This document shows positions 39,977-48,962 of a DNA stretch of 48,962 nt, piece by piece. Source of the stretch: Lutibacter sp. Lineage in GTDB: Bacteria; Bacteroidota; Bacteroidia; Flavobacteriales; Flavobacteriaceae. The stretch covers positions 1-48,962 of the forward strand of contig JAUVBX010000002.1 of assembly GCA_030590985.1 (NCBI GenBank), read 5' to 3'. The notes under the pieces were generated by a model. That model had not been told where the DNA came from. It did no database searches and was given only the letters and a program-made list of their open reading frames with translations. Every line of letters starts with the position of its first letter. Positions within the stretch are counted from its first letter, which is position 1. Position numbers and translations under genes: made by a program.

Positions 39977-41938
39977 TTAATATTTATTTATTCCTTTTTT
40001 TAACCAATTGTAAAAATCTTCAATATCTGAATTATAGGAATAAGGAGTAATCAACTCCTTTTCATCATGATTTAGCATCACATAATAGGGTTGTGTATTT
40101 GTTTTATACTTTACAGTTTGGAATTCACTCCATTTGTTACCTACTGTTCTTATCTTTTTACCTGTAATTTCAGATGTGTATTGTTCTTCTTTGGGAAGCT
40201 GTTCTTTAAAATCAACAAAAAGTGAAATCAATACTACTTCATTGTCCAAGACTCGTAAAACTTTGGGGTCTGCCCAAACATAATCTTCCATCTTACGACA
40301 GTTAACACAAGCTTTTCCTGTAAAATCAAGTAGCACAGGCTTATTTGTACTTTTGGCATAAGCCATTCCTAAATCATACTCTTCAAAACTTACAATATCA
40401 TGTGGTCCAAGATGTGCTCCTTCAGGTAGTTTTTTCTTTGATTTTTTTAATTTTGTGAAACCTACTCCATAGGGTGATTCAGCATATTTTAATGGTGGTG
40501 GAAAACCACTAATTAATTTTAGAGGTGCTCCAAATAATCCTGGGATTAAATAGAGTGTAAATGCTAATGATAATAAACCTAATGAAAAACGACTTACAGA
40601 AATTCGAGAACTATCATCGTCATGAGGTAATTTGATTTTCCCAAATAAATAGAAAGCTAAAGTGCCAAAAACAGCTATCCATATAGCAACGAATGCCTCA
40701 CGTTCAAACCAATGTAAATCTAATACAAGATCAGCATTTGATAAGAATTTAAATGCAAAAGCTAATTCTAAAAATCCTAAAAATACTTTTACAGTGTTTA
40801 ACCATCCACCTGATTTTGGCATAGCATTCAACCAACCAGGAAACGCAGCAAATAATGTAAATGGTAAAGCTAAAGCAATTGAGAAACCAAGCATACTAAT
40901 AATTGGTCCTATACCACCTGAAGTTGCTGAAGCTGCCAGAGCCGTTCCAACAATAGGTAAAGTACAAGAGAATGATACTATCGCTAAAGCTAGTGCCATT
41001 AAGAAAATGCCGATGTAGCCACCTTTCTTGTCAACACCTTGGTCTACTTTTGTACCCCATGAACTAGGTAGCATTATTTCGAAAGCACCCAAAAATGAGA
41101 AAGCAAATACGATAAGAATTAAAAAGAAAATAAGATTAAATCCGACACTAGTTGAAAACTCATTCATTGTATCAGCGCCAAAGATACCAGTTACGAAGCT
41201 ACCTATAGCTACATATATTGCTACAATTGAGATACCGTAAACTATCGCATTTTTAATACCCTTTGCCTTGCTTTTACTTTGTTTAATAAAAAAGCTTACT
41301 GTCATAGGTATCATTGGGAATACACAAGGCGTTAAAAGAGCGGCGAATCCACCCAGGAAACTCAAGAAAAATATAGTCCACAAACCTTTATTTTTCTTTT
41401 TCTTGTTTTCTGTTGAAGTAGTAATAGTTTCTTCGGTTATTTCAGCTACCGGCATGTTTTCAATAGTAGTAGTTGCTTTTGACAGGTCAAAATTAAAAGT
41501 CTCCTGTATTTGGATACAAACTTCTTTACAAGCTTGTCCATAAACAGTTACTTCAATATTATTTACATCAGCATTAAGCAACTTAATGGGTTGCTTTAAC
41601 ATTGCATTGTGGGAAAAGAATATTTCTTCTTTACCAAAAGTTTTATTAAAAGCTTTTTCAGTAGGACTTTCTAAAGCTTTCCCCTCAAAAGTAAATAGCG
41701 AATCAGCTTCATCACTGTAAAATTCTATAGGTAAAGAGGCTCCATCTGGATTGTATTGTGAATACAAATGCCACTGCTCTTCGATGGTAGCTTTAAACAC
41801 CAAATTGTATTCAGTGTCAGATACTCTTTCTACACTAGAAGTCCATTTTACAGGTTCTTCCATTTGTGTTAAATTTCCAATTTGTGCAAAAGAAAATGTA
41901 ATCCAAAAAAGTGCTATTATGCTAAGAATTCTTTTCAT
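39977..41938 (-). CDS. dsbD: DsbD-like protein-disulfide reductase / cytochrome c biogenesis-type thioredoxin family protein
   Basis: DsbD-alpha-like N-terminus (VYGQACKEVCIQ), TM domain with LTPCVFPMIPMTVSFF and FSCTLPIVG, C-terminal thioredoxin DFTGKACVNCRKMED. Confidence 0.93.
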   Translation of the reverse strand: MKRILSIIALFWITFSFAQIGNLTQMEEPVKWTSSVERVSDTEYNLVFKATIEEQWHLYSQYNPDGASLPIEFYSDEADSLFTFEGKALESPTEKAFNKTFGKEEIFFSHNAMLKQPIKLLNADVNNIEVTVYGQACKEVCIQIQETFNFDLSKATTTIENMPVAEITEETITTSTENKKKKNKGLWTIFFLSFLGGFAALLTPCVFPMIPMTVSFFIKQSKSKAKGIKNAIVYGISIVAIYVAIGSFVTGIFGADTMNEFSTSVGFNLIFFLILIVFAFSFLGAFEIMLPSSWGTKVDQGVDKKGGYIGIFLMALALAIVSFSCTLPIVGTALAASATSGGIGPIISMLGFSIALALPFTLFAAFPGWLNAMPKSGGWLNTVKVFLGFLELAFAFKFLSNADLVLDLHWFEREAFVAIWIAVFGTLAFYLFGKIKLPHDDDSSRISVSRFSLGLLSLAFTLYLIPGLFGAPLKLISGFPPPLKYAESPYGVGFTKLKKSKKKLPEGAHLGPHDIVSFEEYDLGMAYAKSTNKPVLLDFTGKACVNCRKMEDYVWADPKVLRVLDNEVVLISLFVDFKEQLPKEEQYTSEITGKKIRTVGNKWSEFQTVKYKTNTQPYYVMLNHDEKELITPYSYNSDIEDFYNWLKKGINKY

Positions 41939-43250
41939 CTTGTGATGTAATTTTAATGATTTTAGTTGTGTTTTTTGTTATTTTAAATCGGTTATCAAGC
42001 CGTTTATCAATAACCCAAATAATTTTGTTTTGAGCATCGCAAAGTAACCAAATTTTTTCTTTCTCTAAACGTGATAATTTTAAGTCAATAAAAAAATCAC
42101 TTAATTTTTTCTTTCCTTTAATCCCTAATGGATAGAAATAGTCGCCTTTTTGCCATTTTCTTACAAAAAGTGGAAAGTTTATTTTTGATTTGTCAATATA
42201 TTCAACATCTTTTACCCCAAGGTCAATTTTCTGAAAATCAACTGTTTCAATTTTGTATTTAAAATTTTTAATGTTGAACTCTTTATCTACCAGTCTTTTT
42301 TCTATTTTCTTTTCACCATTTTCTTTCTGTGATAAAACTAAAAATTCTCTATCTTTTAATAAGGAATGAGTTTTAGAAAAAACTTGTTTTCCTGATTGAG
42401 CAGTTATTAAGTCATTTATATCATTCCATTCTGTAAAACCATAATTTTTCAATAATTCATATATAATGGCTTTAACATTTGATAAGTTTAATAACTTTTT
42501 TAACGAAATGTAAACCAAATCATTGTGTACTTTCCAAATTTTAGGTTTTATCGATAAAATATAATCATCGACTAAAGCTTGACTTTCTTTTAAGTGCTTT
42601 TGACTTTTTGAAAAAGCCTTTTTAAAATCGGGATTTATATCCTCTAGAATTGGAGCTAATTGATGTCGTATCTTATTACGTAAATATTTAGAAGTAGCAT
42701 TTGAAGCATCTTCTCGCCATGTTAGTTTATTTAGTTGAGCATATTCTAAAATTTCATCTCTTGAAAAAGCTAATAATGGGCGAATAATTTTATCATTTTG
42801 TTGTGGAATACCTGTTAAGCCTTTTAATCCAGAGCTTCTGTTCAGATTGATAAAAAAGGTTTCGATATCATCGTCTAGATGATGAGCGGTTAATATGAAA
42901 TCATATTTATGTTTTTGTAATAAACTATCAAACCATTGGTATCTAATTTCTCTTGCAGCCATCTGAATAGATAGTTTGTTTTTAGCCGCATAGCTCTCGG
43001 TGTCAACAGTATGTATAAAAACAGGAGTTTGCAATCCAGTTCCAAAATCCTTAACAAAGAGCATATCTTGATCACTTTCTTGATTTCTTAATTGATAATT
43101 TACGTGTGCCAATGAGAAAGTAAATTCAAGTTTATGAAGTAAATGTGTTAGGACGATACTGTCTATTCCTCCCGAAACAGCAATTAAAAGTTTTGCTTTT
43201 TTGAGAAAGGATAAATTATTTTGAATATGTTGAATAAATTGGTCAATCAT
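41922..43250 (-). CDS. tilS: tRNA(Ile)-lysidine synthetase
   Basis: PP-loop LIAVSGGIDSIVLTHLL, LTAHHLDDDIETFFINLNRSSGLKGL; 17-nt overlap with dsbD. Confidence 0.95.
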   Translation of the reverse strand: MIDQFIQHIQNNLSFLKKAKLLIAVSGGIDSIVLTHLLHKLEFTFSLAHVNYQLRNQESDQDMLFVKDFGTGLQTPVFIHTVDTESYAAKNKLSIQMAAREIRYQWFDSLLQKHKYDFILTAHHLDDDIETFFINLNRSSGLKGLTGIPQQNDKIIRPLLAFSRDEILEYAQLNKLTWREDASNATSKYLRNKIRHQLAPILEDINPDFKKAFSKSQKHLKESQALVDDYILSIKPKIWKVHNDLVYISLKKLLNLSNVKAIIYELLKNYGFTEWNDINDLITAQSGKQVFSKTHSLLKDREFLVLSQKENGEKKIEKRLVDKEFNIKNFKYKIETVDFQKIDLGVKDVEYIDKSKINFPLFVRKWQKGDYFYPLGIKGKKKLSDFFIDLKLSRLEKEKIWLLCDAQNKIIWVIDKRLDNRFKITKNTTKIIKITSQDEKNS

Positions 43251-43310
43251 AAAAAGCAAAATTAACTTTTTTTTGTATCTTTATAAAAGGATATTTAAAA
43301 CTCTTTTATT

Positions 43311-44024
43311 ATGAAGAAAATAGCCAAACTTAAAGCACATAAAGAGGCGGATAAACGTAAAAAATTTGGTAAAAAGGTTCTTAAAATCATTCCTGAGTTA
43401 AAACCTTATGTGCGTCATAGGATATATTTGGCTGAAAGCATGGGAATAATCCATGAAAATATGTTTCGTTCAACGGGTATTATTAATGATGCTATTATTA
43501 AACTTTATGAAAGTGATATTTCACAATTGACTTCTTCTACAGATTTAAAGATCAAGATGTTTTCACTAGTTAAAGAACGTTTGGATCAAATATACAAAAA
43601 AGAGGCTTGGCATCAGAATTCAATAAGTACAGATAAAATATTACACCAAGAATTAAATAAACTCAAAGAAAGATATACAATTGATGCCGATGGAGATTTT
43701 GTAATGAAAGAAGAGCTTACAGATATATCATATAAACAACGGGATTTTATTCCTCAGTTATTTTTATATGATGATACAGTACAGAGTGTTAAAACGGCAT
43801 TTGACATAGATTTTATGGATGAAGAAAGAAAAACAGTATACACAGGTTTGTATCGTTCCCTTTCTTTAGAAGCATCAAATGTAGTTGATTTACATGTATT
43901 TGGAAGATTAAATACAACAGAGATTGCACAAATAAAGAATGCTGATGAACCTAGTATTAGAGAAATAATTTTACAAGTAAAAGATACTATTCAACGGATT
44001 ATTACACATAAGAAAGATTTATAA
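43311..44024 (+). CDS. Uncharacterised protein with sigma-70-like features
   Basis: LKPYVRHRIYLAESMGIIHENMFRSTGIINDAIIKLYE resembles sigma region 2; SLSLEASNVVDLHVFGRLNTTEIAQIKNADEPSIREIILQVKDTIQRII resembles sigma region 4. Confidence 0.6.
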   Translation: MKKIAKLKAHKEADKRKKFGKKVLKIIPELKPYVRHRIYLAESMGIIHENMFRSTGIINDAIIKLYESDISQLTSSTDLKIKMFSLVKERLDQIYKKEAWHQNSISTDKILHQELNKLKERYTIDADGDFVMKEELTDISYKQRDFIPQLFLYDDTVQSVKTAFDIDFMDEERKTVYTGLYRSLSLEASNVVDLHVFGRLNTTEIAQIKNADEPSIREIILQVKDTIQRIITHKKDL

Positions 44025-44672
44025 TTATTCCATAAAATTTGGATCTAACTCAGCTCCTAAATGAAAATCTAAATCAATTAAATTATCTGAAAAACTATCC
44101 AAATTCTTGCGTTTATCAAGCAATGTATCTATAGCTTTCACCGCTTTATCTAATCTAGTTTTCATATCACCTTTTAAAAGGATATAGTTCTTTTGATGTG
44201 ATTGTAAAGCATTTTCAAAAGCATTAAACATTTCTTGACGTTGACCAGGACGATCACGTAAGTCGTCAGCTTCCCAAGGAGTATCTATATAAGTTAATAA
44301 GTATAAATCGTATTTGTTTTCTCGTGCCGCTTCATCTAATTTTGGATCAACAAAACCGCCATAATACTCTTGAGAATAAACCTTGGTTTCTAATAAATCT
44401 GTATCACAAATAAGTACTTTATCCGCTTTTTTTACCAACTCATTTTCTAGGCGTATTTGCCCTATTGCAATAGGAATTAAATCTTTATTCTCACACGTTT
44501 TTCGCTCATTATTCCATTTGTCTTGTAGATATTCGCGTGCATACTCAGCTACCCAAACGGTATTGTAGTGACGAGCTAATTGTTTAGAAAGTGTTGTTTT
44601 ACCAGTAGATTCTGGGCCAAACAACACTACTTTTATAATGTTTGCTTCTTCTTGTCTAAGGTTTTTTTCCAT
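44025..44672 (-). CDS. AAA ATPase, NadR/ribosylnicotinamide kinase-like
   Basis: VVLFGPESTGKTTLSKQLARHYNTVWVAEYAREYL; next to pnuC. Confidence 0.88.
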   Translation of the reverse strand: MEKNLRQEEANIIKVVLFGPESTGKTTLSKQLARHYNTVWVAEYAREYLQDKWNNERKTCENKDLIPIAIGQIRLENELVKKADKVLICDTDLLETKVYSQEYYGGFVDPKLDEAARENKYDLYLLTYIDTPWEADDLRDRPGQRQEMFNAFENALQSHQKNYILLKGDMKTRLDKAVKAIDTLLDKRKNLDSFSDNLIDLDFHLGAELDPNFME

Positions 44673-45343
44673 TCTTTATATCCTAAAATTGCTAATATTA
44701 AAAATATACTGTATTGAATTCCTGTAAATCCATATCCTTTTACGAAATATAAAGGTATAGAAACAATATTTACGGCAATCCAAAATGTCCAGTTTTCTAA
44801 TTTTTTATTTGCCATCAACCACATTGCAGCAAATGCTGCTCCTGTTGTAAAAGTATCTAAAAATGGGGTTGCTGTTCTAAAATCGGCTAAACGACCTGAA
44901 GTTAATTTTTCAATAGCATAGTTTACAGATTCTGTAAAGCCCAGATTATTTGGCATCACATTATAATATCTATAAACAGCAATCACAAAAACAGATGTAA
45001 ATACAAAAATACCGAATGTTTTTAGTTTATCAATTTTATTCACTCTTGTTATAGGAATATGATGTGCATTATCATCGATAATCTTACTCCACATATACCA
45101 ACCATAAATGCTCATCATTGTATAATAAATATTGATAATCAAATCACCATATAAACTCCATTGTGACAATAAGTAAACATATATTCCCGTACTGATAATA
45201 CCTGTTGGAAAAACTAAAATATTCTCTTTTTTTGCATAAAAAACACTGATTACCCCAAAAAGAGCAGCTATAAATTCTAAAAGAATATTAAAAGTTGAGG
45301 CTTCTTGATAGGGTTCTAGAAAGAATTGAATTATTGTATCCAT
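44633..45343 (-). CDS. pnuC: Nicotinamide riboside/mononucleotide transporter PnuC
   Basis: Polytopic; ENILVFPTGIISTGIYVYLLSQWSLYGDLIINIYYTMMSIYGWYMW; overlaps the nadR-like gene by 40 nt. Confidence 0.92.
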   Translation of the reverse strand: MDTIIQFFLEPYQEASTFNILLEFIAALFGVISVFYAKKENILVFPTGIISTGIYVYLLSQWSLYGDLIINIYYTMMSIYGWYMWSKIIDDNAHHIPITRVNKIDKLKTFGIFVFTSVFVIAVYRYYNVMPNNLGFTESVNYAIEKLTSGRLADFRTATPFLDTFTTGAAFAAMWLMANKKLENWTFWIAVNIVSIPLYFVKGYGFTGIQYSIFLILAILGYKEWKKTLDKKKQTL

Positions 45344-45350
45344 AGGTAAT

Positions 45351-46073
45351 TTACAAATTTTCTAAAAGTAATTCATTATTCTCAAAAGCTGTACCAATTA
45401 CTACCATCGTGGCACCAGCTTTATAAGCTGTTAGTAATTGTTTGGTTGTGCGAATACCGCCACCAACTACAATTGGACTTTGAACATTTTGGTTTATTTG
45501 TTGAATTATTTCTGGTGGAACAACTTTTTGCGCTCCACTACCTCCATCTAAATAGACTAATTGGTGTCCCATCATTTCTCCTGCTAAAGCTGTAGCCATA
45601 GCAATTTCGGGTTTATGACGAGGAATAGGTTTACTATTACTAATATAAGATGCAGTAGTTTCGCGTCCACTTTCTATTAATAAATAACTGGTAGAAATCA
45701 CTTCTAAATCAGTTTGTTTAAGTAAGGGTGCTGCTACGACCTGATTTCCAATTAGAAATTCAGGATTTCGACCTGAGAGTAAGGACAAAAACAGAATACC
45801 ATCTGCATTATCACTAATTTGCATGGCATTTCCAGGAAATAGAATTACTGGAATAGAAGTGTTTTTTTTTATCTCAAGAATAAGGGTATCTAAAATATTA
45901 GTAAACAACAAACTTCCACCTACTAAAATAAAATCGACTTTATGCTTATTAATTTTTTCAATCTTTTCTGCAACTTGATTAAAAACTAATTTGTCCGGAT
46001 CTAATAAAATAGCCAACAATTGCTTATTTTCTTTTTTAGCTTTTTTTATATGGGTCAGTAATGAATTATTCAT
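45351..46073 (-). CDS. Geranylgeranylglyceryl/heptaprenylglyceryl phosphate synthase family (PcrB-like)
   Basis: LLAILLDPDKL, ILVGGSLLFTN, PVILFPGNAMQIS, YLDGGSGAQKVVPPE, IVVGGGIRTTKQLLTAYKAGATMVVIGTA. Confidence 0.93.
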   Translation of the reverse strand: MNNSLLTHIKKAKKENKQLLAILLDPDKLVFNQVAEKIEKINKHKVDFILVGGSLLFTNILDTLILEIKKNTSIPVILFPGNAMQISDNADGILFLSLLSGRNPEFLIGNQVVAAPLLKQTDLEVISTSYLLIESGRETTASYISNSKPIPRHKPEIAMATALAGEMMGHQLVYLDGGSGAQKVVPPEIIQQINQNVQSPIVVGGGIRTTKQLLTAYKAGATMVVIGTAFENNELLLENL

Positions 46074-46580
46074 TTATCTTGGCGTAATAATATTCATCTA
46101 AAATTTGATTATTTTTAAATACAGCCTTTCGTTTGATGCATTCTAAAATAAATCCGTTTTTTTCAACACTTTCATCGAGGCTTCATTGTGTTCAAAAACA
46201 CCAGCAAAAATTCGTGTCAAATGTAAGCTTTCAAATCCATATTTGACAATCATTGCAATAGATTTACTTGCAATGCCTTTATTCCAATATTTCTCCCCCA
46301 CATAATATCCAAGTTCGGCTGTTTTGATATATACATCAGGTTGTGAATGAATACCAATACTACCTACTAAATTTCCTTTATAAATGATGCCGAAAATTCC
46401 TTTAATTACTCCATTTATATTTTTATTAATGAACTCCTTAGCATCGTTTATTGAATAAGGATGTGGAAAAAGATCTCTCATATTATTAGCAATCTTAGCA
46501 TTATTAGCATTTAATGCCAAAGCTTTTGCATCAGAAAGAATATAAGGTCGTAGTAGTATGTTGCCTTCTTGTAATTCCAT
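46066..46580 (-). pseudogene. GNAT family N-acetyltransferase, frameshifted at an A7 tract
   Basis: ORF 46143-46580 ends ...NEASMKVLKKTDLF*; +1 A at 46157-46163 would give ...MKVLKKNGFILECIKRKAVFKNNQILDEYYYAKINE*, a normal GNAT C-terminus ending at 46066. Confidence 0.85.
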
Positions 46581-46586
46581 TATCAG

Positions 46587-47207
46587 CTAGTTGGTAGCAT
46601 AAACCAATGTAAATCCATCTAATTGTTCAAAGAATATTTGATAGACTTCATAAAAATTATCTTTTTTAATCCAACCTCGGGTTTTTTTGTCGGATAATTT
46701 AAAGGGCTCAATTGGTAGGTGATGCTTAAATAGTAAACCACCATCAGGGTGAATTTTAAATAGACTTTCTTTAGCTCCCCAAACTACAGTTAAAAACTCA
46801 ATTACATTTTCTTCTGCCATAAAATCATATTCATCAGCAACAAATTTCGGAGCTATCTTAATAATTTTTTTTCGATTTTTTTCGATGTCTATTCCTATTT
46901 CATAATCACTTATAGCTATGGCAGAAAAGGTAAAAGAATGGGTGATAGATATATGTTTTCCATCTTTTAAATGAGGTTTGCCATCATCGGTGTAAAATAA
47001 GTCATGATCAGTATAACCAGCTTCACGTAATAAATGTCGAACACTTAAAAATCCCTTTTGATGTAATTCAGATCTCATGCCATTGATTCTATTTAAACTC
47101 CGTTTGGTTAAGTTTAATCCAAGGAGTAAATCTGATTTAGATTCTACAATACTCCAAACTAAAATTTGGGTGTGAGAATCATGTTGTATTTTTTTAAATA
47201 AAGGCAT
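46587..47207 (-). CDS. 4'-phosphopantetheinyl transferase superfamily protein
   Basis: KHISITHSFTFSAIAISDYEIGIDIEKNRKKI...FLTVVWGAKESLFKI. Confidence 0.92.
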   Translation of the reverse strand: MPLFKKIQHDSHTQILVWSIVESKSDLLLGLNLTKRSLNRINGMRSELHQKGFLSVRHLLREAGYTDHDLFYTDDGKPHLKDGKHISITHSFTFSAIAISDYEIGIDIEKNRKKIIKIAPKFVADEYDFMAEENVIEFLTVVWGAKESLFKIHPDGGLLFKHHLPIEPFKLSDKKTRGWIKKDNFYEVYQIFFEQLDGFTLVYATN

Positions 47208-47290
47208 AAAAGATTGAAAATTTCTCTAAAGCTTATAATCACTTTTTAAATTTCAGTATATTAACACATCAATAAATCCACATTAATGTT

Positions 47291-47298
47291 TACTTTTG
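47291..47298 (+). promoter_or_regulatory. Bacteroidota-type -7 promoter element upstream of ahcY
   Basis: TACTTTTG matches TAnnTTTG, about 25 nt before the ATG at 47323. Confidence 0.5.
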
Positions 47299-47322
47299 CA
47301 AAAATCAAACAAATATACAATT

Positions 47323-48639
47323 ATGGGTTCAGATACCACTACTTTTATAAAATATAAAGTAAAAGACATTAACTTAGCTGAATGGGGGCGTAAAGAAATT
47401 ACACTAGCCGAAGCAGAAATGCCGGGTTTAATGAGTCTGCGTGAAGAATATGGAAGTATCAAACCATTAAAAGGATCACGTATTGCAGGATGCCTACATA
47501 TGACTATACAAACAGCTGTATTAATTGAAACTTTAGTAGAATTAGGAGCCGAAGTTACTTGGAGTTCTTGTAATATATTCTCTACACAAGATCATGCCGC
47601 CGCTGCAATTGCTGCTAAAGGTATATCAGTTTATGCATGGAAAGGGATGACGGAAGAAGAATTTGATTGGTGTATTGAGCAAACCTTATTTTTTGGTGAA
47701 GAACAAAAACCACTTACTTTGATTTTGGATGATGGAGGTGACCTTACTAATATGGTGTTGGATAAATTTCCAGAATTAACCAAAAACATCAAAGGGCTAT
47801 CCGAAGAAACCACAACGGGTGTTCATAGATTATATGAAAGAATGGAAAATGGTACGTTGCCTATTCCTGCAATCAATGTAAATGATTCAGTTACTAAATC
47901 AAAATTTGACAATAAATATGGTTGTCGTGAAAGTGCAGTTGACGCTATACGTCGTGCCACAGATTTAATGCTGGCTGGAAAAGTTGTAGTCGTTGCAGGA
48001 TATGGTGATGTTGGTAAAGGTACAGCAGCATCTTTTAAAGGATCAAATGCACGAATAATCGTTACAGAAATTGATCCAATATGTGCTTTACAAGCTGCGA
48101 TGGAAGGATTTGAAGTGAAAAAAATTGATGATGCTATATTTGAAGCTGATATTGTTATTACAGCAACAGGAAATAAAAATATTATACAAGCCAAACATTT
48201 TAAAGCACTCAAGGATAAAGCAATCGTTTGTAATATTGGCCATTTTGATAATGAAATTGACATGAAATGGTTAAATGATAATTACGGTCACACAAAAGAT
48301 ACCATCAAACCACAAGTTGACTTATACAACATTGATGGTAAAGAAATCATTGTATTAGCTGAAGGACGTTTAGTAAATTTAGGCTGTGCTACTGGACATC
48401 CAAGTTTTGTTATGAGTAATTCATTTACAAACCAAACTTTAGCACAGATAGAATTATGGAAATATCCTGAACGTTACAAAAATGAAGTTTATGTGCTACC
48501 AAAACATCTAGATGAAAAAGTAGCTCGTTTGCATTTAGAAAAATTAGGCGTTGAATTAGATGAATTAACCGAAGAACAAGCTAACTATATAGGTGTAAAA
48601 AAAGAAGGACCCTATAAGCCTGATTATTATAGATACTAG
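47323..48639 (+). CDS. ahcY: Adenosylhomocysteinase
   Basis: [74 protein letters not shown] at 47323. Confidence 0.97.
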   Translation: MGSDTTTFIKYKVKDINLAEWGRKEITLAEAEMPGLMSLREEYGSIKPLKGSRIAGCLHMTIQTAVLIETLVELGAEVTWSSCNIFSTQDHAAAAIAAKGISVYAWKGMTEEEFDWCIEQTLFFGEEQKPLTLILDDGGDLTNMVLDKFPELTKNIKGLSEETTTGVHRLYERMENGTLPIPAINVNDSVTKSKFDNKYGCRESAVDAIRRATDLMLAGKVVVVAGYGDVGKGTAASFKGSNARIIVTEIDPICALQAAMEGFEVKKIDDAIFEADIVITATGNKNIIQAKHFKALKDKAIVCNIGHFDNEIDMKWLNDNYGHTKDTIKPQVDLYNIDGKEIIVLAEGRLVNLGCATGHPSFVMSNSFTNQTLAQIELWKYPERYKNEVYVLPKHLDEKVARLHLEKLGVELDELTEEQANYIGVKKEGPYKPDYYRY

Positions 48640-48700
48640 TTGAAAGTATAAAGTTGAAAGTTCACTTTTAGCTTTTGACTTCAAACTTTTAACTAAATAG

Positions 48701-48788
48701 GGAGAGGTGGCCGAGTGGTCGAAGGCGCACGCTTGGAAAGCGTGTGTATGCCTAAAGCGTACCGAGGGTTCGAATCCCTTCCTCTCCG
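48701..48788 (+). tRNA. tRNA-Ser(GGA)
   Basis: Acceptor GGAGAGG / CCTCTCC + G; anticodon arm CACGC-TTGGAAA-GCGTG; long variable arm; GGTTCGAATCC T-arm. Confidence 0.95.
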
Positions 48789-48795
48789 CAAAGAA

Positions 48796-48826
48796 ATCCT
48801 ACAATGAAGTTGTGGGATTTTTTATT
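48796..48826 (+). terminator. Terminator of tRNA-Ser
   Basis: AATCCTACAA-TGAAG-TTGTGGGATT hairpin followed by a T-run. Confidence 0.75.
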
Positions 48827-48871
48827 GCTTTCTGCGTCAAAAATTCATTTTTGTAAGCAGAAAGCAATAAA
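48821..48871. repeat. Strong hairpin 3' of tRNA-Ser
   Basis: 15-bp perfect arms TTTATTGCTTTCTGC (48821-48835) / GCAGAAAGCAATAAA (48857-48871); the loop also contains CAAAAAT-TC-ATTTTTG. Confidence 0.85.
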
Positions 48872-48962
48872 AAAGACCAAGTCACGCTTTAGCGTGCTAG
48901 GATTTCATTGTAGGATGCCCTCATTAGGGATCAGCGACCATAGGGAGCTAATCCTTATGAGA

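Noticed and set aside
40662-41945. Series of plus-strand ORFs opposite dsbD (40662-41018, 41028-41240, 41268-41543, 41751-41945)
   Set aside because: All antisense to a clear DsbD-like CDS with no recognisable domains.
47823-48263. 146-aa minus-strand ORF within ahcY
   Set aside because: Antisense to a highly conserved enzyme gene; shadow ORF.

Overview
AT-rich chromosomal window that looks like Bacteroidota (probably Flavobacteriaceae), judged from the T9SS C-terminal sorting domain, TAnnTTTG-type promoters and gene content. It runs from a truncated tRNA-Arg(CCU) at the left edge to an intact tRNA-Ser(GGA) at the right. Most of it is ordinary core genome: menA, an Fe-S protein pair, MlaD and amidase, lptD, mgsA, an EF-G paralogue, fhs, lpxK, a purine nucleoside phosphorylase, gpmI, pyrF, tpiA, prmA, a Prc-type protease, surE, lpxB, comEC, a Pif1-like helicase, dsbD, tilS, nadR-like/pnuC, a PcrB-type GGGP synthase, a PPTase and ahcY. 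The clearest accessory block is about 25.17-28.9 kb, between an L,D-transpeptidase gene and tpiA. It holds five uncharacterised minus-strand ORFs: a P-loop ATPase with a C-terminal winged-helix-like region, two membrane proteins, a possible PD-(D/E)XK-like protein and a small ORF. Long imperfect inverted repeats lie just 3' of two of these transcription units, which resembles a gene-cassette layout, but no integrase is visible in the window. Other notable points: two copies of a MITE-like palindrome, both between convergent genes; a GNAT gene frameshifted at an A7 tract; a sigma-like orphan protein; three different L,D-transpeptidases; and a complex nested hairpin region after tRNA-Ser. All family calls come from reading the sequence; no database search was run.
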